A program made the position numbers and the translations under genes. Positions 42,877-53,632 of a DNA stretch of 64,000 bases are shown here, in pieces. Under the pieces are notes generated by a model. That model did not search any database, was not told where the DNA came from, and saw nothing but the letters and a program-made list of their open reading frames with translations. The stretch is from Sclerotiophoma versabilis (lineage: Eukaryota; Ascomycota; Dothideomycetes; Pleosporales; Didymellaceae): contig JAAROD010000093.1 in the NCBI GenBank assembly GCA_012274445.1, positions 2,294,001 to 2,358,000 on the forward strand. Reading direction: 5' to 3'. Positions within the stretch are counted from its first letter, which is position 1, and each line of letters opens with the position of its first letter.

Positions 42877-45331
42877 ATGTTGTCAGATTCACCACCCGTC
42901 TACACTGTTCCGGAATGGTTCGTATCCGCACATTTTAAAACCCGCCAAGAGATACAAACAGCTGAAAGCCCATTGTTCCTTACCGGTGATCAAGAACAAA
43001 AGGCCTCTGAGACAAATTCCGAGAAAGACAGCGACGGCACTCAGGATGCTAAAAAGTCTCCAAAATTTGCCGTATCCAAAAGATGGCTCAATAGTCTTCG
43101 CGACGCGGTGGCGGCATCTTTTGTCATGGATAGCGATGAGTTAAAGCCAGCGTTCCAACCCAGTATTCTGCTACATCGATTACAAGATGGAGCTCGAGGC
43201 TGTACAGATTCGATTGTACACTGTCTTGCCAGGGAACTCGGTGCGCATCTAGCCACTGTTGATCTTGATGCGTTAGACGAACTCTGCTGGGATTTTCTTG
43301 AGCAAAACGAGAGAAGAGTCCTCGACAGTGCCCTTGACGCTGCGGCAGAGGATGATGCTGCGGTAGAGGATCCTGCAGCACCTGGAGATCCCGACGAATT
43401 CGATCAAGACGAAGCCAATAACAGCTCCACTGAAACAGACGGAAGCGTTCAAAACTCAACTCCGTCTGTTGTATCAGGGATCCCTGCTCCCCGTACAGAT
43501 TTTGACGCGCTTGATGCGGAAGATCGAGCACATCTAGCAATGTTCTATTTTGGGACAAGGTCTCATTGGCATGCGACAGAAGAAGCACAGGAAAGAACTC
43601 AGGCAGCAATGGCCTCTTTGTTACATGCACTACAGGTGAAGGTGGAGGTGGCAGAAAGCGCTATCTCGAAGACCTCTGATAAGGACCATACTGAACCGCC
43701 CATCCTCCTGTACGTACCTGATGCGGATGCATTCGAGCAACTCAAGACGGGAAGAAGGTTCTTTACACGTCTGCGCGATTATATTGATACCCAGCGCAAG
43801 CATGGGCAGAAGCTACTGATGGTTCTCTCGGTCGACTCCTCGGGAAAATCGTCATTTACAGGCTGCCAATGTGACTCTTGCGCCGAGGATCTAAGCTACG
43901 ATTGGAGACGAATACTTTACAAGTTACAGATCAATGCGACCTCTACTTTTAAAGTACCATGGCAAAGCGATGGAAATATACAGACAGTAGCAGCATCACA
44001 AGATGAAGGAAAGCAAGCTCGAGTACGGGACGCGAACATCCGGGATCTCAAGCTAGCCCTCCGTACTCATCTCCCACGGCGCTTGCATGGTGCTTTCCTC
44101 TCAAGGTCTGCTATCTGGGATTTTCCGGCCAATATGGAAGGCCTGGAGCTACTTCAATCACGTGACTTAACTGAAGAGGAGATTCAGAAGGTAGTCAGGC
44201 AGCTTACCGGGAGGAGTTGGCAGAAAGAGGCAATTGATACGGAAGACATCTTCGTGGTATTGGCACGACTTTCTGATGAATGGATACCACATAGCGAAGA
44301 GGTGATTGAGGATTCGGAACCCGACGAAGATGAGGCCTGGAAGACGAAGATAAGACTAATTCGAGAAGACTGTGATGAATTCGAAGAAGTAATCTTAGCA
44401 GGAGTTGTGAATCCTAGTATGCTGACCCTTAATCTTGGATCATTGTGTTGCTGACAACCATGTAGGAGAACTCAAATCGGGATATGATTCAGTCATCATC
44501 GACAAGAAAACAAAACAACTTGTGGCACAGCTACTTGCTTTGTCTGTGTCCCGTAGCAACCCAAAATACCATCCACTTCTTGGCCAACTTCAGAGCCGGG
44601 GTGCCATGTTCTACGGCCCACCCGGTACAGGGAAAACCCACCTATGTCGAGCGATCGCAAAGGAATCCAGTATGGTGATGCTGACCATTGATGGAGCAAG
44701 CGTGCAATCAAAGTGGGTGGGCGAGAGCGAGAAACTCATCAAAGCTGCTTTCACTCTTGCAGAAAAGCTACACCCTTGCATTCTCTTCATAGATGAGGTG
44801 GATTCCTTGTTTGCCCAAAGAAACTCTGACCAGAAAAGATGGGAACGCGCAATAGTGACCCAATTCCTAGAGGAGATGGACGGCCTATCGTCGAGCGAGA
44901 AAGCCCCTTTCGTGATCGTGGCAACCAACCGACCGGCAGACTTGGACGAGGCGTTCATACGGCGTCTGCCACAAAAAGTGTCATTCTCCCTTCCCACCTT
45001 GGAGCAGCGCAAGGATATCTTCAAAGTTTTCTTGAAAGATGAGGATCTGAGCGATTCTGTGCGTCTAGAATTGCTAGCGGCTGAGACAGAAGGCTTCTCT
45101 GGGTCCGATATTCGCAGCCTTTGCGGAGCAGCGGCTCTAGAATGGTCTATGGAGCAGTTGGAGATTGCATCCACGCCTTGCTCTGAAGATGAGGCTCCGT
45201 CCCTTCGCCTTACGTCGGAGCATTTTCAGAGCGCATTCGAGAGAACGATGCCTAGCGTAAGCAAACAGTCAATGGTAGATATTGAACGTTTTGAGAAGCG
45301 TTTCAGTAAAAAGATGCCAAAGGTGCGTTGA
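42877..45331 (+). CDS. AAA ATPase, Msp1/ATAD1-like (meiotic-clade type)
   Basis: Proposed CDS is join(42877..44416, 44466..45331), 801 aa. The 49-bp intron (GTATGC...CTGAC...TAG) joins VNP to RELKSGYDS in frame. The N-terminal 550 residues are unfamiliar and include an acidic stretch at about 165-190 (AAEDDAAVEDPAAPGDPDEF). The AAA module follows: Walker A GPPGTGKT at about 564-571, Walker B ILFIDEVDSLF at about 619, second region of homology NRPADLDEAFIRR at about 668, then a helical C-terminal lid. All ATP-binding and hydrolysis motifs look intact. The closest familiar group is the single-AAA-domain Msp1/ATAD1/spastin/katanin clade, which extracts or remodels proteins. Substrate and location are unknown, and no transmembrane segment is evident. 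The start is the first ATG in frame and an upstream exon is possible. GTGCGT just before the stop (45321) could be a donor for a further 3' exon. Confidence 0.8.
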
Positions 45332-45704
45332 ATTATCTTCTAAACGTGGGCCATTGATTACAGTTACTTACGTGTCTTTTAGAAACCAAAGGGTTTCGCG
45401 ATGCCACAGCAAGGAGCCTTCTATGATCCAAGGATAGGAAGACAATAGAAATGCAGTACGGGAAAGTTCTATTTATTGCGTCTGTGTGAATACCTACAAC
45501 GACATATCTTTCCAAAGTTAGATATGCACAACAAGTTTTGCGTTTACTCCACCACACCAAATACGACGCCACGATGTCGTTAGACAGTGCCCTCAGAGCA
45601 GTGTCTGCTTTGACGCATAGAGAAAAGACCGTTTATAGTAAAACTGCAAAAAGTATAGTGTTGTACAATTAACGTCAACGCGACCACACGAGGCAATAAC
45701 AGCA
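45332..45704. other. Intergenic region, nothing recognised
   Basis: Non-coding sequence between the ATPase stop and an LTR fragment. It could hold a last ATPase exon if the GTGCGT at the gene end is used as a donor. Confidence 0.3.
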
Positions 45705-45934
45705 TGTAAAGGTTGTACTTTTTAGCAAAGCTCGTAAGCAATATTCTGTTAGTTCTTAGAGATTAGCACAGGTACAGAAAGGTCTGTCAGGGGGTTGGGA
45801 GATTGCCTAGTGAAACACCGTGACAATAGAGGTTGACAATAGAGGTTGACAATGAGCAGTATAGAGTAGACTATCTAGCCCGAGAGTTAGGTTGAGACCC
45901 CAAAAACAAACTTGATTGACAAGGTTGAACGCAA
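45705..45934 (-). repeat. Little-mutated LTR fragment, chromovirus A, minus strand
   Basis: Starts TGTAAAGGTTGTAC (the reversed LTR end) and follows the family A LTR through CGAGAGTTAGGTTGAGACC to about 45934, where similarity stops before the U3 palindromes. C and G are kept at many sites that are T or A in the other copies, so it shows what the LTR looked like before RIP. GACAATAGAGGTT is tandemly duplicated near 45820-45850. Confidence 0.65.
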
Positions 45935-45939
45935 CACTA

Positions 45940-47073
45940 AAGTAACGAGAGGAGGTTGGCTCCAACTGGTGTGATGTCCTCGAGATGGAATCGGTTCATT
46001 CTGTGTGCAACGCTGCCCGCGCATGCTTTGCATCTGCTTGTACGCGGCCTGCGTCGCAACGTACCTGCACGTCGCTGCCGCCGTCTCTTTCATCTTCTGA
46101 GTCTCCCCTAGTGCAATGTGCTCTGGGCCCCGGTCCACGTTGAACCAGTAGTATTCCCCCGTGCTGTCCAACGCCGGTCGCTAGCGCCGAAACCGCTCCG
46201 CCGTCTGCTGTCTCTATGGCGATCGCCCACAGCGTCCCGCCACTGCACACCACGTCCTCCCTGGACAGCATAAGTGACTGACGTCCCGTTCCGGTTGATA
46301 TGTGGCACCGTTCCGGTTGATATGTGGCACTTGACGCGTCCCTCGAGCGGCTGCAGTTCCCCGCACGCCAGCTGCGCCTAGTCCCACACCTCTTGCACCG
46401 GGTTGTTCGTTCTTGCCGCGTCGCCGTCCACGAACTCTTCCCTATACCATCCGACTGCGCTCAGGTCGAAGAAGGACAAGGCGGTCAACGTTGCCCAGCA
46501 GGGGTTCCGGGTCGTTACGTCGCTCAGCAGGTCGCTGCTGCCGCGCGGCGTGCGGTGGCTTGTAAGGCAAACTATCTCGCTGGTCTCGTTGCTTGTCGCG
46601 CACACGAAGTTGTGCAGGTTAGCATCCGACATGCTGAACATACAGCTCAACATACACTTTGTATGCAGTGTTAGACTTGTCTTTCAGCAGCGCTGCCCCC
46701 TGCTGGTCTTGCTACTTTGCGACCTCTCTCACGACCCGCGCAGCACCTCAGAGTCGAAGCGGTCGTGGACTCTGCCCAATCTGCCATTGGCCGTCACCCG
46801 GTGTGCGTGTCTTGCGGAACCCGCGCCCTGAGTTCTGCCACGCTCCTCTTCGACGATCATGTCAAATTAGTCGCGCGGCTTGGGCGGCGCGTCTGAGTCG
46901 ACAGCCTCCTTCAGCTGCTTCAGCATCATCACCATAGCGATATCGCCGCCGTCAAGGGCGATCGGGCGGAGCTTGCTGCCGAGCACCGTCAAGAAGATAA
47001 GCAGCGGAAGTTGAGGGCATTTGGCGCAGTCGTGGTCGCTGCGGGCAAACCAAGCTGAGGCTGTGCTTCCCAC
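45940..47073 (-). pseudogene. Decayed gene of unknown function, minus strand
   Basis: A chain of minus-strand segments reads as one degraded gene. MGSTASAWFARSDHDC starts at 47073. The same frame gives FSMSDANLHNFVCATSNETSEIVCL and VGWYREEFVDGDAARTNN (46653-46378). LSREDVVCSGGTLWAIAIETADGG (46271 down) and STGEYYWFNVDRGPEHIALGETQ (46168 down) lie in other frames. A perfect 22-bp tandem duplication at 46286-46307/46308-46329 produces the first frame change; discounting it puts the two segments in one frame. A further 1-nt shift lies near 46170, and stops occur near 46866 and upstream of 46653. The 3' end runs into the LTR fragment at 45705-45934. I do not recognise the family. Confidence 0.5.
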
Positions 47074-47555
47074 CGCAGCGCGTGCAGCTGCGCTGGCGAA
47101 GAAAGCTCACTGACTGGCTGAACTGAGCTTAGTTAATCGTTCTGCTGCAGAAGGTCTCCTGCATCCCAGGAGCGCGTCGTCTTCGTAGTCTGGAGAAGCG
47201 TGCGGGGTGGAGCGGGCTGTGCCTGCGTGATGACGTGCAGCATGCGCACAGACGTGATCTTGGACCCTGGCCTTGGTGCCCGATAATCACGTACCTAGTT
47301 CCATCGAGATGCGGCGAAGCCTGGTGCGCCGTGGCTTGGCGGCCGTGGTTGGCTGGCACGGTGCAACTTGTGTAACCGCGCGCATACTGACACTGTCTGC
47401 AAGGCTGATTTTGAAGGCTGATAGTGTACTTAAGCATCCGCGAAGCCACCACTCGATTCCAATTATCTTGTACTTCAAGTTCCATCGACGAGCCTACGCG
47501 AGACACGATTGTGACGGAAACATCAGTCCAGACCCCCCTTGTCCCATTCAGGACT

Positions 47556-48780
47556 ATGGACCCATTCAGCGTGGCCTTAGGCACGGTGACTTTGGTGCAA
47601 ATCTGCATCAAGTCGGGCATCGTGCTTCGGGATGCCATCAAAGCTATCAAGACAACCAACCAAGAGGTCAAGCATCTTTTGACCGAGATCGAGTATCTCA
47701 TCGAAGTCTTGCAAGCTCTGGAGAGGAATGTCAAAGAGGATGTGGACACTTTTGACTCGCTCAAATTCGTCTTGGAACAGTGCACACAGGCGTGTACCGG
47801 CTTGAACGAGGCCATCTCAAAAGCTGCTGGGGATCCCAAGCAGCCAGCAGAGGGAGTCAAGCTCTGGATACGGCTGAAGTGCCACGGGAGCGACATTGAG
47901 GCTTTCAAAAAGCTCATTGATAGTTACAAGGCTACTTTGACCATAGCGATTGCAGACGTTAATCTGTAAGACAAAGATCAGTGCTTGTTAGTAGTTCCGG
48001 TCCACTAACTGAACATGTTCTAGTGGTACAACGCGGGTGACGAAGGGACTGCTCGAAGAATACATCCAGCTGTCGAACAAGACTACAGTAAAATTGGAAG
48101 AGCGCATCGAAGAATTGAGCGTCAAGCTTGACCTCATTCGTTCGGAAACCCATTATCCTTCAAATAATGCCCTGTACCTCACCGACGAGAAGCAGACGCT
48201 GGAACAGAAGGCTAGCCTCGAGCAGTGCCTGTCAATCTGTCTCAAGCTCATCGATCACATACAGAGCGTGAGACCGATTGCCCGTTCAGATGACGAGAGT
48301 AGGTTAAGCCCTGGTGTCGCAAAAGAGGCAAGCATGAGTGTCCCACGAATGATGGATGATACACTTGACGTGTGCGCCCAGAGTCTGAGCAACACGGCGC
48401 AGCATATCAGAGCCATTGTGGAAGAGGACCAAACGAAGACAGAGATGGATGAAGCCGAGATCATTCGGCAATTAGGCGGCGCTCAAAAATGCTTAGAGTA
48501 TATGAGGCAATCAGAGCAGAAGCGTGTCAATATCTTTGAAAAGATAGATGCAGCAGAAGACTCTCGAACGATGATGGTGTCAACTATCGGTGACCTTATT
48601 AGAGGGACGGATATTAAGATCGGGGCCCGGGCAGGAAATATCATGGGCCAGTTGAGCGATGAGAGTCTGCAAAGGGTGATGGAGAGCTTCACCCCACCTG
48701 GTCCGAGCAGATCGGACTCGGCGAATGCAGCTAGACGTACCTCATTCGAGCACAGGCACGGATCTGGGCAAAGAATATGA
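47556..48780 (+). CDS. Protein with a fungal STAND-type N-terminal domain (PigL_N-like)
   Basis: Proposed CDS is join(47556..47965, 48024..48780), 388 aa. The 58-bp intron has GTAAGA, a CTAAC branch site and TAG, joining VNL to GTTRV in frame. The N-terminus (MDPFSVALGTVTLVQICIKSGIVLRDAIKAIKTTN...) resembles the all-helical domain that caps many fungal NLR/STAND and ankyrin proteins (described in Pfam as the azaphilone pigment cluster protein L N-terminal or fungal N-terminal STAND domain). The remainder is helical with coiled-coil character (LEERIEELSVKLDLI, LEQKASLEQCLSICLKLIDHIQ) and ends in a Ser/Arg-rich tail. There is no NTPase or repeat domain, so it is a stand-alone adaptor-like form. 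An inverted partial paralogue of its C-terminal region follows at 48855. The ATG at 47556 is chosen because the domain starts there. Confidence 0.7.
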
Positions 48781-48854
48781 AAATATCGCTATAAGAATCA
48801 GACGATTGCAAAGGTCGATACAGTTCTGCCCTATCGTAATGCCAAATACACTCA

Positions 48855-49130
48855 TTACTGTGTGAAATCGTGTCCTTTGCCATCTTGCTCCTGCCGAGAA
48901 GCAGCTCTCTCCTGTGTCGATTGAGGATCACTCCCAAGAATGGGCGGGCCAGCAGATCGGAGAAGCAGCTGAACAGATCTGTCTGACATCTGCCCCATCC
49001 CATGACATGTCCTCGCGCCTGCCGATATGTCTGCGGCACGAATCGCGACTCCAGTAGTCGAGACGATCAACTGACGACTGTCATCACCCGCATGCACCTT
49101 GGTGAATGTGTTGAATGGTGTCGGAAGTCC
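48855..49130 (-). pseudogene. Inverted partial paralogue of the STAND-type gene
   Basis: Minus-strand frame ending at TGA 48855-48857 reads TFTKVHAGDDSRQLIVSTTG and continues with ADISAGARTCHGMGQMSDRSVQ. It aligns with residues about 310-365 of the 47556-48780 protein (NIFEKIDAAEDSRTMMVSTIG, IKIGARAGNIMGQLSDESLQ). The two lie tail to tail with 74 bp between stops. Nothing upstream (49131-49283) matches, so it is a 5'-truncated copy or the last exon of a gene whose rest is lost or unrecognised. Divergence is substantial, so the duplication is old. Confidence 0.55.
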
Positions 49131-49840
49131 GGCATCTCGATCAGACTCTAGTTCCAACTCTCGCTCGACTTCCTTTGCGTGCGCGATTTGTGGTGCTCGT
49201 GGAGTCAGCTGCGTCCAAGAAAAATGGCATTTGGAGCGGGGACAGTACCTGACATGTCCAAAATTAAGAGCTGAGCAGACCATTCAATGTGTCCGTTGAG
49301 AGGAGCTTTTAGTGCGAGTTATCGGTCGTGACTCATGCATTCTGTCTGTTCGGAAGGTTTCGGCGCCAATGCTGCTTAAGGTGAGCCTAAGGCTTCACCA
49401 ATCAAAAGCGCGCATAGATGCCGCAAGCACATTATTAGATTACATTAGCGCAGCGGTAACATTGTTAAATTTAGCGTTATTTATGGATAGAGCCTAAAAT
49501 TCTATGACATGTAACCAAATATTAAACATAGTTGTCAGGCCATAGCTGCTACCTAGCTGCCTCGCCAGCCCTCCTTCAGCTCAATACTATAGCCTAAAAC
49601 CATACTATTAGAGTCGGGTTAGGCTGCCCTCGAGGGCGAAAATACGGGGGGTCCTTGGGGGCAAAGATCGTGGGCGCTAATAGCCTTGTGGGAAGAGACG
49701 CTCGATCCCAGGGATAAGAGGTCTGTGCTAGCAATGTAGCTTCAGGAACCCCAACTCTACACTTAAAAGCTCTACAGCATTCTTCTGACCTCTCGCTGCG
49801 CTTCCGGATTCTCGATCCTCATATTTACAATTCTACTAAA
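49131..49840. other. Intergenic region, nothing firm
   Basis: Mixed composition. The small ORFs show no supportable features. Confidence 0.3.
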
Positions 49841-50273
49841 ATGAAACGAAAAGACGCCCACGACCCCACCAAAGGAAGTAAAAAGCAGCGTACGCACCTA
49901 AAAAAGGTAGAATCCGTCTACAATCAAGCCAATCAGTACCGCCTAGTGCCGCTAAGTTCTGTATCAACGTGCTTACTCCAGATTGGAGCATCAGTACAAA
50001 CAGACCCATCAACAAAGCCCACAGGCTTTGTCTCTGCCAGATATTCAAACACGTAGGCGTTCTTCAGCGAGACGCAAGCTATCAGTTGCAAACTGCATGC
50101 ACTAAAGCGCAAGTACACCAGATGATAGATCGTCTTACACACAAGGGAGTTAAGGATTAGTGCGCTGTTAGTACGAGTGAGAGTGCGCAAGAGGCTGATG
50201 AGGGGATGCGATTGTTTGAGGACTGGAGTAGCGTTATTAAGAAGAAGGCAGAGCTTATGGCGGGCAACCACTG
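49841..50273 (+). pseudogene. Possible remnant of a Tc1-like transposase N-terminus
   Basis: MKRKDAHDPTKGSKKQRTHLKKV (49841) and, in the next frame, INKAHRLCLCQIFKHVGVLQRDASYQL followed by QVHQMIDRLTHKG (to 50160) together resemble the helix-turn-helix start of fungal Tc1-like transposases (a basic Lys-rich leader, then an IF.HFGV.QR..Y pattern). A frame change after about residue 50 and a stop at 50158-50160 show decay. No DDE domain or terminal repeats were found nearby, so the call is tentative. Confidence 0.35.
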
Positions 50274-51473
50274 AATTGAAGCTCTGAAAGATTACCTGCG
50301 ATGTTCCCAGTCGTCACAAGCAAAACTATGGTGGGCTTACAACGTTTACAACAAAGGTGCTATTCCTCAATCGCCAGCCAAGGCGAACTAACCCTAATGG
50401 CAGACGTGCCACTGCTACACCTGAATATCAAGCTCCGAGCAGATTGGGTAGATGTTGTCCTTCCAGATCGCCACGGCCAGATATGAGCGGAGTTAGCCAT
50501 TCGGTCGGCTAACACTAACAAGATGTTCCAAGATTCGAATAAGGTGGTTGACCAGCAAATGCTGGAATACAATTCTCCTCATGTATCTTCCATCTCAATT
50601 CTAGAAAGTGGTCCTACATTTTCCCACTCGATACAATTGTAATTACCATACTATTCTGACATGGGATTGGACAAACTTGGTTCGATATGGTGCAACAGGT
50701 CCGGGGCTAGGTTAGGGTTGCACTTATTTGATTTTCTTGTATACTAGTACTCTGTTACTTTCTAGTTCGTCCTACTTTCCCTATACATGTAGAGACTTTT
50801 AAGTCCCTACTATACCCTTTCTGGCCAACTGCCCTGGAAGTTTGAGAAACTTTACTCTGTACAGCCGCATGAGCCGTCTCTGTAAGACAGCAGACCTTGA
50901 GTGCTAGGATTACCGTAACCAGATATACCTGCCTAAGGGGCTGTCAATTTCAAGGCGGCTAGATCTTTGTCAAAGTTTGTAACCCGCTGACTCTCTTTGC
51001 CCGAGTTCTTGACCAAGAGGTTCACCGAGAACGTGTACAGCTGGTGGATTTTCCGTTGGGTCTCTATCATAGCATCGTTTAGGACTGAATTGTAGACACC
51101 AGATGACATGGTTTCCTTTTAGATACTAAACTCGCATCTTATACGAGTTGATCGCGGCTTCACAGAAAACAAAGTCTGTAGGATTTGTTATAGACCCTAT
51201 CGCTTCGAAGATTAGTCGCATAAGTGAGTCCCAAACCGGATCAGTGCCTGCTTCATAAATTGGCGGGTTCGGTCGTTTTGCAACTGTTAAAGGTCCTGGT
51301 ACTCTCTCCACAAATTTGCTTCGGGAAAACGCATCCACGGTTTTGTACTGCTTAGTAGGATATACCATGAACATGCCCAGGGTTCGTACCTGATTACTTT
51401 AGAAGAGAGACTTCGTATGTAGAAGACAGCACTTACCTTAATGATGTGTTCAGTCGCGTAGTTGAACGAGGAC
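50274..51473. other. Region without a supportable gene
   Basis: Several short ORFs (50301-50486 plus; 51126-51374 and 51287-51604 minus) lack recognisable features. GTAAGT on the minus strand near 51433 could be the 5' splice site of an intron following the upstream minus ORF, with 51126-51374 as a downstream exon. I could not build a consistent frame. Confidence 0.3.
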
Positions 51474-52163
51474 TTAGTAAGAGCTAGACTTGGAGATAGC
51501 AGTAGTGCCCAGTTTGTTGTCTTTGAAGTCATAAACTTCTTTAGGGTTGTTCTGTCGAGGACTGCTGTAAAGTTCACCATTTGACAGATAACACAACGCG
51601 GCAAGGGCTAACGCTCCGCCCGGTAACATAGGTGAACTCAATCGAGCATGTTTAGACAAAGAGACCCGGTCATCCTAGTAAACGCGATCGCATCCGTTGT
51701 GATAGACACGGAGGTCCCTTCGAGCTTTCGCATTAGGCTCCGTATTATCTTCCTTTACGGTCATAGTATGTAAGCGCATTGATACGATCAATTTTTCGCT
51801 AAAGTGTTTTACCGCGTCGTTGCAATCAATATAATTGTCACACAAATCAGTCGCATCCTCTTTGTAAGGGACTGGCAGTTGTGGGAACGCCGGTGCTTTT
51901 CCAGCCACTCGAACTAGCTGAGCCGGATTTATCCCAGCCTTTGGATCCGGCTTGGCTGTAGCACCAGGTGCAGGTTTTGTTGGAGTCTTGGGGGTCGCCT
52001 TATGGGGGATTTTTGGAGGAGGCGCATGAATGTCGAGTAGCACCGCCGGCGACGTATCCTGGGTGCTTCTCGTTTGCAGACTGTCACGGCTTGAGACGTC
52101 AGCCCTAGAAGTATGTGAACCAGGACTGGATCTAGTTACTATGTTTCTAGAATGGTACTTCCA
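51474..52163 (-). pseudogene. Proline/lysine-rich ORF with a single internal stop
   Basis: One minus-strand frame is open from about 52163 to 51476 except for a single TAG at 51675-51677 (after CDRVY). It encodes a Ser-rich start, a Pro/Lys/Ala-rich linker (PPPKIPHKATPKTP, KPAPGATAKPDPKAG), a segment with Cys and Asp (DLCDNYIDCND) and, after the stop, a hydrophobic stretch (LPGGALALAALCYLSNG). No ATG begins the upstream part, so a 5' exon is missing or the gene is decayed. CAG-to-TAG would explain the stop. Function unknown. Confidence 0.4.
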
Positions 52164-53076
52164 TGGTCAAGTCCCAACGTAAGCAGGAAGAGAAAAGAAT
52201 GTTTGTGCAACATGACTGGAAGTCAATTGAGTGGACTGGGCACTGCCCTGAACCGAGTTGAAAAATGGAACGGTGCTTCAACCAGCAAGACAACACGAAT
52301 GTGTGTATTCAGAGAACTTGAGACTGTCAAGTACCTTCACATTAATATTGTGCGATGAGACTTCACAATCATGCAGCACGGCCGAATTTTATCATCGTCA
52401 TGGTCTCTGCCAATTTGGAGTATTTGCTGGTCCTGATAATACTGAAGTCCGGTGCTAGATCACTGAAGTCTAATAATACGTTCAAAAGCTTTACAATGAC
52501 TGATACCTGAGTTGGCTCCATCGCCTCTGGACCATGTTTGACGTGAAGGGAGGAGACGGCCTAGCTAACCTGCGAATGTAATTGTAGCCAGCACTAAGCT
52601 CTGAGGAATCAAGTCCCTGAGCGGACTTCTATCACAGTTTTTCTCTTCGACAGGGTGTAGCTACCTGTGAATGTGAGGAGCGGAACTGCGTGGCGCTTGG
52701 TTTTGAGTTGCCGAAGTCATTCACCGGAGTCTCCACCATAGTGATGTTGATGATAACCAAAAAGGGACACTAGTACGTATACAGCTAGGTAGGTGGTTAC
52801 AAGGGTGTTACCGTACTGTGCCGTACCGTAGTTCGCATTGGGCACCGGAGACCGAAGGCCGGCAACATGCGACTCCACCATGTGTCAGCGCTACGGTGTA
52901 CCAATAACAGCATTTCCAACACCGTTGCGGTACTGGTGCTTCAGCTACACAGAAAAATATATCCAGAAGATATATCACGCGTCTTCCTCATTTCTGCGCC
53001 ACTGCTTTAGTCTTGCGGTTTTTAACAGCAGTTTCAGCCAAACCATCACTCACATCACATCGTCAACAATCTCAAC
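52164..53076. other. Intergenic region, nothing recognised
   Basis: The short ORFs at 52152-52458 and 52838-53089 have no recognisable features. The last part is the promoter and 5' leader of the gene at 53077. Confidence 0.35.
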
Positions 53077-53632
53077 ATGTCTGACATAGACTGCATTCGC
53101 GAGCATATCGCAACCTACTCAGGCGTTAAATTAGGCTTCACTATTTACAGACTTACCTACTCTGACGATGCACAATGGGCGCGTTTTATGCACCACCTCA
53201 ACACGCGCGTACGACTGAATCTTGAGGAACAAGGCAACGGCGATGTCTTCCCGTATATTGGATGGGACGTGCAGGAGGACCCTGAGCTAGAAGATGCTGA
53301 TGAAGAGACTGTGCGAGAGTAAGTGACAGATTTCATGTGGCCTCTGATATCAAGAGCAAGATGGGATTCGCTGGTTTGGTAGATAACCAGTGACTAACCC
53401 GCACAGACGCTTCAAATCCCATGCGTCACAACACCCCCACCTCAAATTCTGCGGCCCACGCTTTGAGGCCTGTGTCGCCGTTACGCAGGACGGTGTGAAC
53501 ACAATTCTGGAAGGCCCAGGACCAGAATGTTTTGAAATAGACGCTACAGGATTCTTAACGATGATTGCGCTAGATGAAGAGGATGGGGCACAGGCTGTGG
53601 GGTTTCTACTTTTGTTTCCGAGGGTGTACTAG
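53077..53632 (+). CDS. Small conserved-type fungal protein of unknown function
   Basis: Proposed CDS is join(53077..53318, 53407..53632), 155 aa. The 88-bp intron has GTAAGT, a CTAAC branch site and CAG, and joins VRE to RFKSH in frame. The protein has no signal peptide. Its N-terminal half contains YRLTYSDDAQWARFM and FPYIGWDVQEDPELE. The C-terminal half has PHLKFCGPRFEACVAVTQDGV, ECFEIDATGFLTMIAL and a final LLLFPRVY. This reads like a family commonly present as unnamed proteins in Dothideomycetes and related fungi, often in several copies. I cannot assign a reaction. The structure is complete and the coding signal is good. Confidence 0.75.

Noticed and set aside
42859..44454. AAA ATPase as two separate genes
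   Set aside because: A 49-bp intron joins the frames. The first ORF alone has no ATPase motifs and the second has no sensible start.
44611..45174. 187-codon minus-strand ORF
   Set aside because: Complement of the AAA domain; the plus-strand frame carries Walker A, Walker B and SRH motifs.
47129..47917. 262-codon minus-strand ORF
   Set aside because: It lies mostly opposite exon 1 of the STAND-type gene and has no domain or sensible composition. The plus strand has an intact intron-containing gene.
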